Below are positions 32,208-43,360 of a stretch of DNA of 64,000 bases, piece after piece. A model generated the notes under the pieces. That model had not been told where the DNA came from and ran no database searches. It saw only the letters and a list, made by a program, of their open reading frames with translations. Positions within the stretch are counted from its first letter, which is position 1. Each line of letters opens with the position of its first letter. The translations under genes were made by a program, and so were the position numbers. Origin of the DNA: Emiliania huxleyi CCMP1516 (taxonomy: Eukaryota > Haptophyta > Isochrysidales > Noelaerhabdaceae); the NCBI RefSeq assembly GCF_000372725.1, contig NW_005196603.1, forward strand, positions 187,489-251,488, read 5' to 3'.

Positions 32208-33371
32208 ATGCTCACTCGCAGGCTCTCCACCGCGAGCCTGGCGTGCCGAGCCCGCGTGCAACTCTCCTCGCGGTCTGGCCTCAGCACGCTCCGCCTCGGC
32301 CTGGCGCCTCCTCGGTCCGGCCTCAGCACCGTCGTCGCACCACCGCCTCCGCCGCCTCCCGCCGCGGCGGCGCCGCCCGAGGACGAGGATGCCCGCCCTT
32401 TCGTCGTGCGCTGGTGGAAGTCGATCCTGTTCTGGTCGTTCGTGGCTTCGTGGGCCTACAGTCTCATCCAGCAGAACAGATCCCGCCGCGGGCTCGACGA
32501 GGAGGAGGAGCGCGTGCGCGCCTGCGCCCCGGTCAACGCTGACGAGATCCTCGAGCTGCGCGCGCTCAACGACGTCTCGAGCGACACGCTCGCGACGCTC
32601 GCAGACGTGGCGGGCGCGGGCGCCCGTCACGACGGCGCAACGGTGCCCCAGGTCCTCGCCGCGCTCGCGAAGGCCGTCGGCCAGCCGGTCCGCGAGGAGT
32701 ATGCGCTCGAGCGGATGCTGCTCGCGGTGCTCGAGGTGCGGGGCGCCGCTCTGGCGTCGCCCGCGGAGGCCGCGGCGCCGCGCATCCCCCTCGACGACGC
32801 GGCGCTCGCGCTCGGCTTCCTGAGCAACGGCCCCGTGGTTGAGCGGCTCGGTGCGCTCTACGCCTCCGCCTCAGGGGGCGGGCCGGGACCGATCAGCGCC
32901 GAGCGCTTTGTGGCGGCGCTGGGCGTGCTCGCGGCGAGCGGGCAGGTGCCGCCCGACAAGCAGGTGGCCCTCGACGGCGTGGGGCGGAATGCTCTCGGGG
33001 TGAACCGCTCCTGGTACGTCGAGCAGCCCGCCGTCTCGTACTCGGCAGCAGAGCTGGCCGACGCGGCGGCGGCCGAGCTGGCGGCGGAGGGGACGGCGCC
33101 GCCGCCAGCGTGGTGGCAGTTTTGGAAGGCCTCCGAGGGCGCGGTGGCGGACGCGGCGAGGGCGAAGGGCGGGGGCGGCGCGGCGGGCGGGTTGCCGCCA
33201 ACAGTCGACCGCCCAACCTTCGAGAGGCTCCTCGTGAGCGACGCGGTTTGCCTATGGGGCGAGTGCCACCTGATCCGCGAGCGGGAGAGGATTGCGAAGC
33301 GGCGCGCCGAGGCGGAGGAGTACGAGCGCAGCCCGCCCTCGTGGCAGTTCTGGAAGTGGGGCCGCAGCTAG
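32208..33371 (+). CDS. Probable mitochondrial membrane protein, family unknown
   Basis: Single exon, 387 aa from the Met at 32208. The N terminus MLTRRLSTASLACRARVQLS is Arg/Ser-rich without acidic residues, as in mitochondrial presequences. A Pro-rich linker precedes one membrane helix (KSILFWSFVASWAYSLI). The remaining about 270 residues are helical and Ala-rich (DVSSDTLATLADVAG, PISAERFVAALGVLAASGQV), with two WWQFWK/SWQFWKWG aromatic motifs near the C terminus. I do not recognise the family. High-quality uninterrupted frame with a normal stop. Confidence 0.65.
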   Translation: MLTRRLSTASLACRARVQLSSRSGLSTLRLGLAPPRSGLSTVVAPPPPPPPAAAAPPEDEDARPFVVRWWKSILFWSFVASWAYSLIQQNRSRRGLDEEEERVRACAPVNADEILELRALNDVSSDTLATLADVAGAGARHDGATVPQVLAALAKAVGQPVREEYALERMLLAVLEVRGAALASPAEAAAPRIPLDDAALALGFLSNGPVVERLGALYASASGGGPGPISAERFVAALGVLAASGQVPPDKQVALDGVGRNALGVNRSWYVEQPAVSYSAAELADAAAAELAAEGTAPPPAWWQFWKASEGAVADAARAKGGGGAAGGLPPTVDRPTFERLLVSDAVCLWGECHLIRERERIAKRRAEAEEYERSPPSWQFWKWGRS

Positions 33372-33813
33372 CCGCGGGGTGGGCGAGCCGGCCGCGTGAC
33401 GCTCGGAGGACTAGACCCCGCGAGACGTGAGATGAGAGAGATACAGATAGGTTGCACAACGCGGCCGCAGGATGCTCGGGAAGGCGGAGGGGGAAGCCCG
33501 CGCATAGGACAACAGCGTCTGTCCCACTCACACTGCAATCTAACAAGAGGAAATTCGATCTTTTGGACTCTCTATACTATCCATGAGGTTGCTCGCGTTG
33601 GAGATGAGAAATGTCCAGACCTCACACGAGACACCAGACACGGAGGCGGTTAGTGACAGTGTCGAGTAGTGTCTAGACTCTAGTGAGCCCTGCAAGCTGC
33701 AAAGCGCGGGGTGTCAGCGAGTGACAGTGTCACATGACTTGTAGGGGCGCGAGTCGAGCGAGCACAGACACAGGCACACACGGTGACCCGTGCACGACGG
33801 AAGGAGGGCGGCC
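33372..33813. other. Intergenic between convergent genes
   Basis: No coding signal. Contains several GTGTCTAG/GTGACAGTGTC-type short repeats at 33650-33730. Confidence 0.45.
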
Positions 33814-36466
33814 CTAGTAGTAAGCGGGCTCGCGAGAGCTATTGCAAGTGAAGATCGTGTAGAGCAGCCGCCCGAAGCCGCCCTTTTGCGAGACCGGGAG
33901 CGTGCCCAGCGGCGCCTCAGTCCCTTTCGTTCGCAGTTTGTCGTCCTTGGACACCATCCGGAAAGGGACCGAAGTAGGCTGCTCCACGAAGTTGGCGCCG
34001 GCCCAAAGAGGCATGAACTGCGCCGACCACCAGTAGGGAAGCTCGCGCACCTGGCGCCAGAGGTGGCGGGGCTGGTCCGGCACCCGCGGGGGCAGTGTCC
34101 GCGCCGCGGCCGCCCCGGGGTGCGCGCCTGGTCCCGCTTGAGCATGGCGGTTCCGTGGACGAACTTTGAGAACTTAGGCATCTCGCGCAAGCAGCCCGAG
34201 TTGAGCAAGTCGGAGACCCACCTGCAGAGGGTTCGGTACCGTGGGGGTAGGGGAGGGTGCAGAGGGGACGCGGCGCCTCAACGCGGCGGTGGCGGCGGGA
34301 GGACATCAGTCGGGCTGGGGGCGGAGCCCACTCGGGCATCGCCGTCCCGGAGATGAGCTGCAGTTTGACCTCGAGCACGCCTGGGGAGCACGAGGCGAGT
34401 TAGCCGGCAGCGCGTCTGCGGCGAATCGGCTCTTGCGGCCGAGCTCGAGCGGCGCGCCGTGCGGGAACTGCGTCACTTGCGACCTGTTGTCGAGCGGCCC
34501 CATCCGCTTCCACTCGCCGTCGCCACACGGCTCGAGCGCCATACACCTGGGACGTGGGTGCGGAAGGTGTGGGGGGGCGACGGACGACCAATCGGGGCGG
34601 GGCGCGCAGCGAGTGGAGGGGCGAGTGGTCAGCGCACAGCTCGGTGTCGAGCGAGCAGCGCACAGTCGCGTCGCCCGTCCGCTGGAAGGCCGTCCGCATG
34701 TAGTGCGTGCGCACCGACGGCCTAAGCTTCTTGGAGAGGACCGCCGCCTGGCGCCGCGGGAGGGGAGGCCCCATGGGAAGAGGCGCGTGCGGGCCGCTGC
34801 CTGCATCTCGGCGGCCAGCTGCTGCGCCTCGTCAAGGTCGCCTGTCGCGGCGGGCGAGCTCTCGAGGAGGGCAGGGGCACGTGCTGCACGGGAGGGCACG
34901 GGCAGGCAGCTCCGCTCACCCTTGAAGCCAGTGGACGCGAGGATCGAGCGCACCTATGTTGTGGTGGCGCGGGCTGAGCGGCGAGCGGCAGGAGCGGGCC
35001 CAGCCCCTGCTGATCGCGCGCATCCGCCGGCGAGAGCTTGCCCTGGAGAAAGGGGACGACCTGCTCACAGCGCCTCTCTTCACAGCGCTTCTCTTCACAG
35101 CTTGCCGAGGAGACAAGGGCACGACCTTGTCCGGCGGCAGCGGGAAGCGCTCCTTGGCCGACGCCTCGCCGTCGCCGTACCAGTCCTCGCGGTGGGTCTT
35201 CCGCTCCATGAATGCCGTCTTAAAGCTCTCCTCCGGGCCGTACCTGCGCCGAGCCGCGCTCGCGCATCAAGCGCGGCGGGCGGGGGAGGCGGGCGGGAAG
35301 CGAGGGGAAGTGGCACCAGCGGATGCGGAAGGCGATGGCGCCGTCGTACTTTTTGAGGCGGCCTTGGTAGAGCTCGAGCTTGTCGTTGTCGTAGTAGATG
35401 GAGGTGACCAGGTCCGAGTCGGAGGGCCCGTCCGTGAACTTGTACACCGGCCGGTGCTTGAGGATGAACATCTTCACCTTGAGCACGTCCTTGGTCTGCA
35501 CCCAATACTTGGTCGTCTTGCGCACCTGCGCGCCGCCGGGAGGGTGGCGGGGGAGAGGGCGGCGGCGGAGGGGCGGGCCGGGCGCGCCACGCACAAAGGA
35601 GGCGCCGCCCTTCTGCGCCGCGTCGAAGGCGCCCTTGCCCGCGCTCACCGCGGCGCCCTGCAGCGAGGCGCGCAGGTCGGAGAGGGTCCGGACGAGGGAG
35701 CCCATCTTGTCGAGGACAAAGGTCTGGGACTGGACCTTCATGAGGTAGGGCATGCGGAGGGGGCAGGTGGAGTACTTGTCGTGCTTCTTCAGAATCTTGG
35801 AGAAGGCGAGGTAGTTCATGTTGATGAAGTTCTCGAATGCCTGCAGCTCTGCCTCGGCGCTTTCAACCTCCTCGAGCACCGTGTCCGCCTGCGCCGTCTT
35901 TGGGCGTCCAGACTGCACCCAGTTGCTGTGCGCCTTGGAGATCTTCTCGACCTGCACCGCAGCGGGGCGGCGGGCGAGCGTCGCGTGCGCGAGCTCTGAC
36001 GCCGCAAGCGAGGCGCAACGCGCGGCGCGCAGAGATGAGAGAGGCCCGCAGGGAGCGAGGGACGGGCGCGCAGGGCGGGAGGCCGCGCACCAGCGTCTCC
36101 AGCTCCATGTGGATCTTGGCGGTCCACCGGTTGACTTTCTCGATCTCGGCGTCGATCCGCGCGATGAAGTCGCCCTCGCGCGCGCCCGGAGGACGAATCA
36201 CCTCATCGGTCGTCGCAACGGAGTGCGCGAGGTACAAGACGTCTTCATTGAACTCACGGATGCTGCCTGTGGGATCATCGCGCGCCAAGGCTCGGTGCGA
36301 TGGAGGGGGGCCTGGATTGGTCTGCGGCGCGTCTCCCAAAGGCGCGGGATGGCTCACCTGTGTTGATCATCTCGCCGAGGATCTTTTTTAGCGAGTCATA
36401 GTCGACGTAGCCGTCCGACCATCGCGGTACCTTCTCCTGCGTTAAGTTCTTCCCGAACTTCACCAT
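33814..36466 (-). CDS. VTC4: VTC4-like polyphosphate polymerase with SPX domain
   Basis: Many-exon gene. The N terminus [16 protein letters not shown] with [11 protein letters not shown] is an SPX domain (inositol-pyrophosphate sensor), continued by [12 protein letters not shown] and [18 protein letters not shown]. The catalytic VTC tunnel domain follows: [55 protein letters not shown] and RCSLDTEL, then VKLQL and [13 protein letters not shown]. These basic residues bind ATP and polyphosphate in yeast Vtc4. The usual C-terminal three-helix VTC membrane unit is not seen; the protein ends with a Trp-rich tail ([15 protein letters not shown]). Three introns that I place precisely (35125-35061, 34331-34222 and 34127-34072) start with near copies of the next exon or share exon-end sequence. 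Other junctions are approximate. Role: polyphosphate synthesis into acidocalcisome-like vacuoles, inferred. Confidence 0.85.
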
Positions 36467-36879
36467 GGCGAGAGAGCGAAAGCCGCTCAGCTCGTATGGA
36501 TGCAAACTCGCGGATAGGGCCGAGGACAGGAGGAGAGAGTCGCAGCGACGGAGGCGTTCGGGCGCCGACGGCGTGGAGGACTAATCCACAAATAACGGCG
36601 CTATTTTCACACCTCTTGCCCGTTCACAGACCTTGTTATAGAGGAGAAAGTACCTCCTATGGCGCTGCGCGCTGGTCTGTGAGAGGTTGAGGTGCGAGCC
36701 CTGGAGGCCCTGGGGATGGGGGGAGACTACCAGACTACCCGCGGGCCTAGAAGGCCCGCCCGCGCGCGGGTGGGCGGGGGGCGGGGGAGGCGGGGGCCGG
36801 GACGCGGGGGGGCGGTGCGGGGACATTGAGGCGTGGGGCAGAAAAAATTAAATCAGCTTAAGCTCTACCGTAGGGAAGG

Positions 36880-37343
36880 GGAGAAGGAAGAGGAGAGACG
36901 CCGGTGATGACGAAGCAGAAACTAGCGCAGACGAGAGCAGGGCAGAGCCGGGGACTGGGAAGCCGGAGCAGACGGCATCGGCCGCCGAGGGAACGTTGGG
37001 AAGAGGCACGAGGAGGGCGGCGACCTCGACCGACTATGGACCGTCGCCAGACGACGCAGGGCAGAAGACGGTGAGGCGGAGCAGAGACGCGCAGGGCGAG
37101 ACGAGGGAGGGAGCAGGACTTTGCGGAGATCAGCAGGAGGATGTACGAAGAGATTAGGAGCAGCAGGGACCCGAGGGACCATGTGGAAGACGGCTAGTGC
37201 GCTAGTCCCCCATCGGGAGGACGACCCCGGCTAGTCGCCGACCACACCCACAAAGAACCCTGCACAAAGAGATCGCAAGGGCGGGGGCCTGTTCCTTTTT
37301 ACCCATCTCACAGTAGAGAGGTGTCCGTTTTTATTTTTTTATT
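36880..37343 (+). mobile_element. 5'-truncated non-LTR retroelement copy C
   Basis: 464 bases flanked by the 14-base perfect direct repeat TACCGTAGGGAAGG (36866-36879 and 37344-37357). The 3' end is T/A-rich (GTTTTTATTTTTTTATT). The body is a reverse-orientation homologue of 20299-20693. Perfect flanks and high identity suggest a young insertion. Confidence 0.9.
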
Positions 37344-37357
37344 TACCGTAGGGAAGG

Positions 37358-38168
37358 ACGGCGCGCCACATCAATCTATCAAAGCGCGGTGCTGTTAGAG
37401 GCACACCCGTTCGCAACGGTCCACGCCATCAGTGCTGCGGCGGGCACGTCATGGCGAGTGATGCGGGGGGACAACGCCTCGTCAAACGCCCGCACGCCCT
37501 GATAATTGCTGCTGTTCGAGCACTCTCGAAGTCGAAGGCCTTTTGAGCAGAAACTCTTGATAGCCTCAGGTCCGAACTTGAGGTTGGGCACATACCGATG
37601 CACATAGAACCAAATCGACTCCCGCCTCTTGACCAAGGTGGTTTGGCGCCGACGGACCGCCTCTCCACCACCCTCGCCCAGGGATCTACAACGCTGTCTT
37701 AAGGTCCGACAGGTTCGGCACCGGGCACCGCCTCGGTATACAAAATGCGCCTGCGGGCGGACCCTCACAGATCACAGATCACAGATCACAACAACGACCT
37801 GGATAAGGGCTGACTGAGGGAGGGTGTAGAGGATGTAGAGTGTAGAGCGCTGTAGAGCTGTAGAGATGTAGAGCGCTCTGGAGCGCTGTAGAGCAATGTA
37901 GAGCTGTAGAGCTCTACATCCACCGCTCGTTGCGTTGAAATTGAACAAAAAGAAAAACTTGCGCGCGCCGACAACACAGCACACAATCAAGTACACAACT
38001 GCTCCCGCCGTCGGCCCCATTCGCACGCAGTGACACACACACCGCTCACAGACCTTGTCATTGAGAAACTCATACCTGCTGTTGCGCAGCACGCCAGTAT
38101 GAGTTCACACACACTTTCGCCACTCGCGACGCCGCTCATCCACTCCGCTCGCGGAGACGCCACAGGTC
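37358..38168. other. Intergenic with TGTAGAGC-type tandem repeats
   Basis: 37826-37920 is built from TGTAGAGC/TGTAGAG units with palindromic GAGCTCTACA. The minus strand at 37768-37379 has a protein-like stretch (YVPNLKFGPEAIKSFCSKGL) without a family. CACAGACCTTGT(C/T)ATGAG-like sequence near 38045 also appears near 36626. Confidence 0.4.
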
Positions 38169-38711
38169 ATGTTCGCCCGCATCGCGCTCCTCGCCCTCGC
38201 CGTCTCGTCGACGTCAGCCCTCAACGTGCCCTCGCAGTCGGCGATGCGCCCCGCGCTGCGCCTGCCAACCAAGCCGGCCGACGCCACGCCCAACGTCCTC
38301 GCCCTGCGCGGCGGCGGCGTGGATGCCGACCTGCTGTGCAAGGTCATGGCGGCCGTGTACGGCGGGTTCGGAATCTTCCTCGCCACCATCCCCGACGTCG
38401 CCTTCGGCAAGAACTCGCCGGTGTCCTACTGGACCACGTTTGGCGAGGCGGGCGAGTGGTTCGCCCGCGGCTTCGGCATCGTGGCGGTCTCCCTCTTCAC
38501 GTCGCCCTTCTGGGCTGGCATGCCAACGGACGTGCTGGCCAAGGTGGCGCTGCCCATGAACATCCTCTTCCTGCCCCTCTTCTTCCAGGCGGCGATGGTG
38601 CTCCCCACCGCCAAGGACTCGACCAACGCCGTCCTGCCGTTCAACCTCTGGTTCACCCAGATTCCTCTCGCGGCCAGCATCCTCGCCCTCAACATCATGG
38701 CGCTGATGTGA
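38169..38711 (+). CDS. Plastid-targeted integral membrane protein, family unknown
   Basis: Single exon, 180 aa. The N terminus MFARIALLALAVSSTSALNV is a signal peptide. It is followed by a basic, Pro/Ala-rich segment and VLALRGGGVDADLL, the ALRGG-type leader I associate with plastid proteins of haptophytes and related algae. Three to four hydrophobic helices follow (LLCKVMAAVYGGFGIFLATI, IVAVSLFTSPFWAG, ILFLPLFFQAAMVL, IPLAASILALNIMALM). I cannot name the family. A TGACGCGTC motif, like those inside nearby introns, lies about 90 bases after the stop, perhaps in a 3'-UTR intron. Confidence 0.7.
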   Translation: MFARIALLALAVSSTSALNVPSQSAMRPALRLPTKPADATPNVLALRGGGVDADLLCKVMAAVYGGFGIFLATIPDVAFGKNSPVSYWTTFGEAGEWFARGFGIVAVSLFTSPFWAGMPTDVLAKVALPMNILFLPLFFQAAMVLPTAKDSTNAVLPFNLWFTQIPLAASILALNIMALM

Positions 38712-40059
38712 GTCGGTCGTTGCGTGGCCCGGGCTGGTGCCTTGGCGTCCCCGCTCCCCCACACCGCTCGACCACACCCCCAACGGGCGAGCAAACCTTC
38801 CATGACGCGTCTATGTCCGTGTCGATGTCTATCCGTGTCAAGGAATTGGTGCTCTTCTATCACACTGAGGTGAGGTGGAGTCGGCGCGGGCGTTTTTTTG
38901 TTGTTTCACCCATCACACTTTAGCTGGCGGCGGGGGACGGGGGGGGGGGGGCATAAGGCCGTTCGCCCCGAAAGCAGCCGTCCGAGCTCGTCGCTCTCGA
39001 GCGCGCACCCTGAAATTCACGGCTGAAAGATCCCTGTCGCCTGTGAACACGACCAGGCCCGGCAAGGGGCAAGCGGCATAGTAGGCTTGCCGCGCTGCGG
39101 GTTGAGGTGGCGGTCGAAGTGGTGCACCCTCGCGGCCAGGGCAGCCTCGTCGAACCAGCCCAACACTTGCAGAAAAAGAAAAGAACCGCCCGCCCGCGAG
39201 TAAAATCCGAACAACGTCCTCGTGGTCGACTCAGGCAGGTGTGCGGTCTCGGGCAAATCTCGGCGGGAACACGAACCGTTGTCGCCCCCATTACATGCGC
39301 TGAGTGGTCGCTCCGTTGTCGCTTATGACGGCACCTGCATCACACCGGCGGCGGGCACAGGCGTTCTGTGCGCAGGCGCTGTTGCTGTTGCTGCTTCATC
39401 GATCTCTGCCGGTCAAATCTCTGACTGAGGGCAGCATTGCGCGAGACGGGCGCGCGAGTCGAGACCGGCGCGCCCCCAAGGGACAAGCTACCCTCTCCCC
39501 TGTCCGAGCCAGACTGCTCTTCACCTTTCTACCTGACCTAACCTAGAGCCTGTCCTGGGGCAGGTCCCTACGCCCTCCCAATCATACGCATAAAAAAAAC
39601 GGGACTGAATCGATCGTACACGTACTGCGGTGGTGTGAGTGAATGCACCATGAGCAAAAACCTGCCGAGGCCTGTACATTCTTTATGCGCGGCCTGGATT
39701 CTTCTTCCTCTTGGTGAAGAAGGCAGCGCGGGCGGCGCTGGGGGGAAGGGGGGGAAGGGCGGCGGCGGCGGGCGGCAGTCCCGCGAGGCACGCCTGCGGA
39801 AGGGTTCGTCCTCCTCGCGGGGCGGGGTGGGTGCGCACTGCGCGCCGCGGGGATGAATGTGAGAGGAGCCTGAGCCAGGGGAAGGTTGGGAAGGGGGGGC
39901 GAGGCCGGAGATGTATGTCGGCCTCTTCGACGGCCCATAAGGGGGCGTCGCCTGCTGTGCCTTTTGTGGTGCCAGTCCCTGTCCGTGCCAGTCTGCTGTG
40001 AGAGCTGAGAGCGGCTTGTTATTAGAATTCTTCCTCGCACAACACGGCTCTCCCGTGGT
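38712..40059. other. Intergenic, no gene supported
   Basis: The minus strand at 39256-39017 reads TTRTLFGFYSRAGGSFLFLQ and VLGWFDEAALAARVHHFDRH, possibly an exon fragment. A G14 run lies at about 38941-38953. Nothing else could be supported. Confidence 0.35.
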
Positions 40060-40145
40060 GTACCTGTGTTAGCGCCAGTGCGCGCCACAGTCCCGTGCCG
40101 CGTGTTGTGCGAGGGAGTTTGGTCGTAAAATTCTTCCGAGGGCCT
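40033..40145 (+). promoter_or_regulatory. Recurring upstream motifs inside an inverted repeat, before MscS gene
   Basis: GTACCTGTGTTAG at 40060-40072, then CGCCAGTGCGCGCC, then AAAATTCTTCCG near 40130. The block is bracketed by CCTCGCACAACACGG (40033-40047) and its reverse complement form near 40098-40113, so the transcript could fold. It lies about 370 bases before the MscS start codon. Confidence 0.5.
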
Positions 40146-40518
40146 CACTAGAGGTGCGGCCTGCGCGTGTCCTCGCCCTTGGGAAGGTCTTGAGGGGGGA
40201 GGGGAAGGGCTGGAGTCGCCCGACATCGTTCGCTCGTCTGCGTGAGCAGAGCAAGGCAAAAGGACGTGATGAAATCCGCGAAAAGGAAAGAAAAAATCTC
40301 TAGCGCGAGGACAGCGCGGAGTGGCGCGGTGGCTGCGAGCAGAGAAATACGGAGCGTAATGGAGACGAGTGGCCTGAGCGAGGGGGAGAGCACGCTATTG
40401 CCCCCCGTTTTATTTATCGACACACACAAAACGTCAAAACAACTCGGAGTGCAGGCGTAGCACGCGCCAGTAAGCCTGCATCCTCGTCGCCGCCCGGTCC
40501 TGCACCGCTCGTCTGGAC

Positions 40519-43081
40519 ATGCCTGACTCAACCTTTGCCGCCGCACTCGAGGTTGTCGACTCGGCGACCGCCTGCGGCCTCGACCAGGGTGCTCAGGGCC
40601 TCGCAGGAAGTCCCGACGGGCTGACTGACAGGCTCGACGAGCTGCTCCTAAAGGAGATTGAAGACACCGTCTCCGTCGGCGAAACTTTGAGCGAGCGTGA
40701 GAACGTTGGTGGAATCTCGGCGAGCAGCTCGAAGGACAGTCTCCCGGAAGGCAAAGATTGTGTCGTCGAAAGTCTCCCGGAGTCCGTTGGCCTTCCAGGA
40801 GGCACGACTCGCAGCCATGCCGAGAGGCTCCGCATGCAGCCGGTGAGCCTGTTGCTGCGCTGGAGTGGCTGTCTGCTGGGTCAGACCGCGATCGGACTCG
40901 TCATCCTAGCAGCCACTTACTCGGTCATCATCAAAGTGGCTGTCGACGAGGCGCGCGAGCGGCGATCAGCAGAGCGCGAGTTCGGCTCGGGAGAGAGCGA
41001 CGCCCACTGGACTGGCGACGCGCGGTCGACAGTCTTGCTGCTCCTCCGGCCGTCGTATGCGCTGCTTCTCGCACGCGTGACGTCGGCCTTGATGGTGGGC
41101 GTCGCCAAACGTGCCCCCTGTGGCGACTGGGAGTACATCCCTCTGCCCGCCTTCGGGGTACTTCTTCTGCACCACGCTCTTGCCAGCCTGTGGGCCCTTG
41201 CTGCTGTGCTTTACCCGGCTGGGTGCGCGATCGGACTGCTCATCGATCGGGACGCTTGGGTGGACCTCTATCTACTGCACCGGTTTATACCCGTCATGCT
41301 TTGGACCATGGGCTGCGGCCTCGTGTTTCTCTCCACCGGCTTGGCTGTCTGGCAAAAGACGCTGTCAGTCAAGCATTACAAGGAGCGTGCTGCGACGGCG
41401 CAGCACCACCAACGGGTCTTGCGGAAGATCGCTGCGGCGGCACGCGGGGCCGAGAGGCGGGAGAAGGCCGCGGCCGCTGCTGCCGATGCTCTGCAGCGCA
41501 AAAAGGCGGCGGGGGTGCTGCAGGACGCCTGGATCCGGAGAGGGGACGCTCGGCCGACAGATCATCGGGGCGCTGGGCGACTGCTTCTTCGGCGGGATGC
41601 GGAGCCGCGCCTTCCGCGGCGGCCACTGCCACTGTCGGCTCGAGATCCATGGGCGGCGGGGCCGACCGCGTGGGAAGAAAACGGAAGGGTCGCACGTGGA
41701 TTTTTTTCGGCGGCGGCGGCGGCGTCACCGGCGGCGTCACCGGCGGCGTCAACGGCGGCGTCAACGGCGGCGTTAACGGCGGCGTCAACGGTGGCGTCAA
41801 CGATTTCGTGAAAGGCCACGCGGTCATGGAGGAGCACCTGGACGACTTGGCGGGTGGGCTGCAACTGGGCGCAGACCTCGCGGAGGCACGCACAGCAGCG
41901 CAGGCGCGCCGACGCGCGGAGCGCATCTTCTCGATCGTGCTCCGGCAGCCTGCGCTATCGGTGGTTGTACCAGAGGGCTCTCCGCCGGCTGTGGACCGGG
42001 ACGCGCTCGTGGCTTGGGCATACGGCCGAAAGGCGTCGACGACGACGCCCCGCGCGACGGAGATCTTCACGTTCGGCCCGGTGGTCACGGCTGATCAGTT
42101 TGTCAAGGTCTGGATCTGGACGACACGCGCCCCACAAGGCAATGGGCTTGACTGCTGATTTTGCGTTGGCAGGTGGTGGAGCGCGCCTACAAGGAGCAGA
42201 GGCTGCTGACGGCCGGCGTCGCCTCCTTCGACGCTCTCAGCACGTCTGTCGCGCGGGCGGTGCGACACCCTCCTCTCCTGAGCAAGCCCACTATCTCCCC
42301 GCAATCCGCCTGCGCGTGGCATTGCTGTAGGTGAAGCTCCTGGTTTGCTGCCTGATGCTCATTATCCTGCTCGAGATCTACGAGGTGCCGACGTCAGCGT
42401 GGTTGGTCCCGCTCGGCACAGGGATCATCACAGTCGCGCTCCTCGCCGGCTCAATCACGTCGGACTTTTTCGAGTCGTTCTACTATGCGTACATCACGCG
42501 GCCATACGACATCGGCGACCGGGTTTTGCTCTCCAGTCCTGGATCCGACCCGACAATGGCGTCCCTCGTGGTCAAGAACGTTTTCCTCGTGCGCACCGAG
42601 TTTCTGAACATTGCAGGCGCGTCCGAGTGGTGTGCTTTCTCCTTGCCGGGCGCGCGCGCGGCACATCTGACCCCCACAACTATGCGGGCGCGCAGGCCAA
42701 TCGCTCCTCATCAATCACTCTGCGCTCAATCGCATGTCGATCTCGAATCTGAACAAATCCGGCCGAATGACGATGCTCTTCGTCCTCCGAGTCCCCGTCG
42801 TGACTCCGGTGGCAAAGATCACATCGCTATGCGAGGCCATCAAGGCTTACGCCACCGAAGCGGCGACTGAGTGGGCCGCCTTCGACTTGCTCTTTGACGA
42901 TATAGTCAACAACGAGGGCCACCTCAGCCTCAAAATCTGGGCCGAGTCGCGCTTCCTTGCGCACGAGGTGGTCCCCATCTACGAGGCAAAGTCGCGGCTC
43001 GTGCTGTTCATGCACACGTACATGCAGGCAGCTAGCATCGATTACGTGCAGCCACTGTTGCCTACGGCGAGGGTCGCTTAG
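40519..43081 (+). CDS. MscS-family mechanosensitive ion channel
   Basis: Multi-exon gene starting MPDSTFAAALEVVDS. The first exon has a polar N terminus and at least four membrane helices (LLGQTAIGLVILAATYSVII, YALLLARVTSALMVG, PLPAFGVLLLHHALASLWAL, MLWTMGCGLVFLSTGLAVW). Downstream exons give VKLLVCCLMLIILLEI, the pore helix region LGTGIITVALLAGSITSDFF, the hallmark YYAYITRPYDIGDRV and KNVFLVRTEFLN, then a cytoplasmic beta/alpha domain (TMLFVLRVPVVTPVAKITSL). It should open under membrane tension to release ions, in plasma, plastid or endomembranes. An exon also encodes a (GGVN)n linker at 41730-41810. Splice junctions are only partly resolved (one acceptor ends at about 42330). Confidence 0.85.
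41705..41810 (+). repeat. 12-base tandem repeat coding (Gly-Gly-Val-Asn/Thr)n
   Basis: About eight units of GGCGGCGTCAAC/GGCGGCGTCACC in the frame that continues into FVKGHAVMEEHLDDLAG. It would form a flexible Gly-rich linker in the MscS-like channel. Confidence 0.85.
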
Positions 43082-43250
43082 GTCACCTTCGATACATACA
43101 TACATAGTCACATACGGTTGATAGGAAACACATCATACAATTACGCAAACACTACACCTCGAACCTGCCTGTCTCGACGGACGACGCACTCCCACCACTA
43201 GCAAAAGAGAAAGAATCCCTGCTGTTTGTCTGTGCATGCATGTGTGTCCC

Positions 43251-43310
43251 TTACCTGTGTTAGCTCGAGTAGTGCGAGTGGGGAAAAAATTCTTTCGGCG
43301 TAAAATTCTA
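43251..43310 (+). promoter_or_regulatory. Recurring upstream motifs before the GT77-type gene
   Basis: TTACCTGTGTTAG at 43251-43263, then AAAAAATTCTTTCGGCG and a second TAAAATTCT, ending about 50 bases before the start codon at 43361. This is the same order as before CAX. Confidence 0.5.
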
Positions 43311-43360
43311 CTCGCGATTTTTGCTCGGCGCGCGGGTTGCCGTTCGCGTCTCGCTCCACA

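Noticed and set aside
18025-36466. CAX and VTC as a functional cluster for Ca2+/polyphosphate storage
   Set aside because: They are 14 kb apart with unrelated genes and repeats between, so co-location is probably chance.
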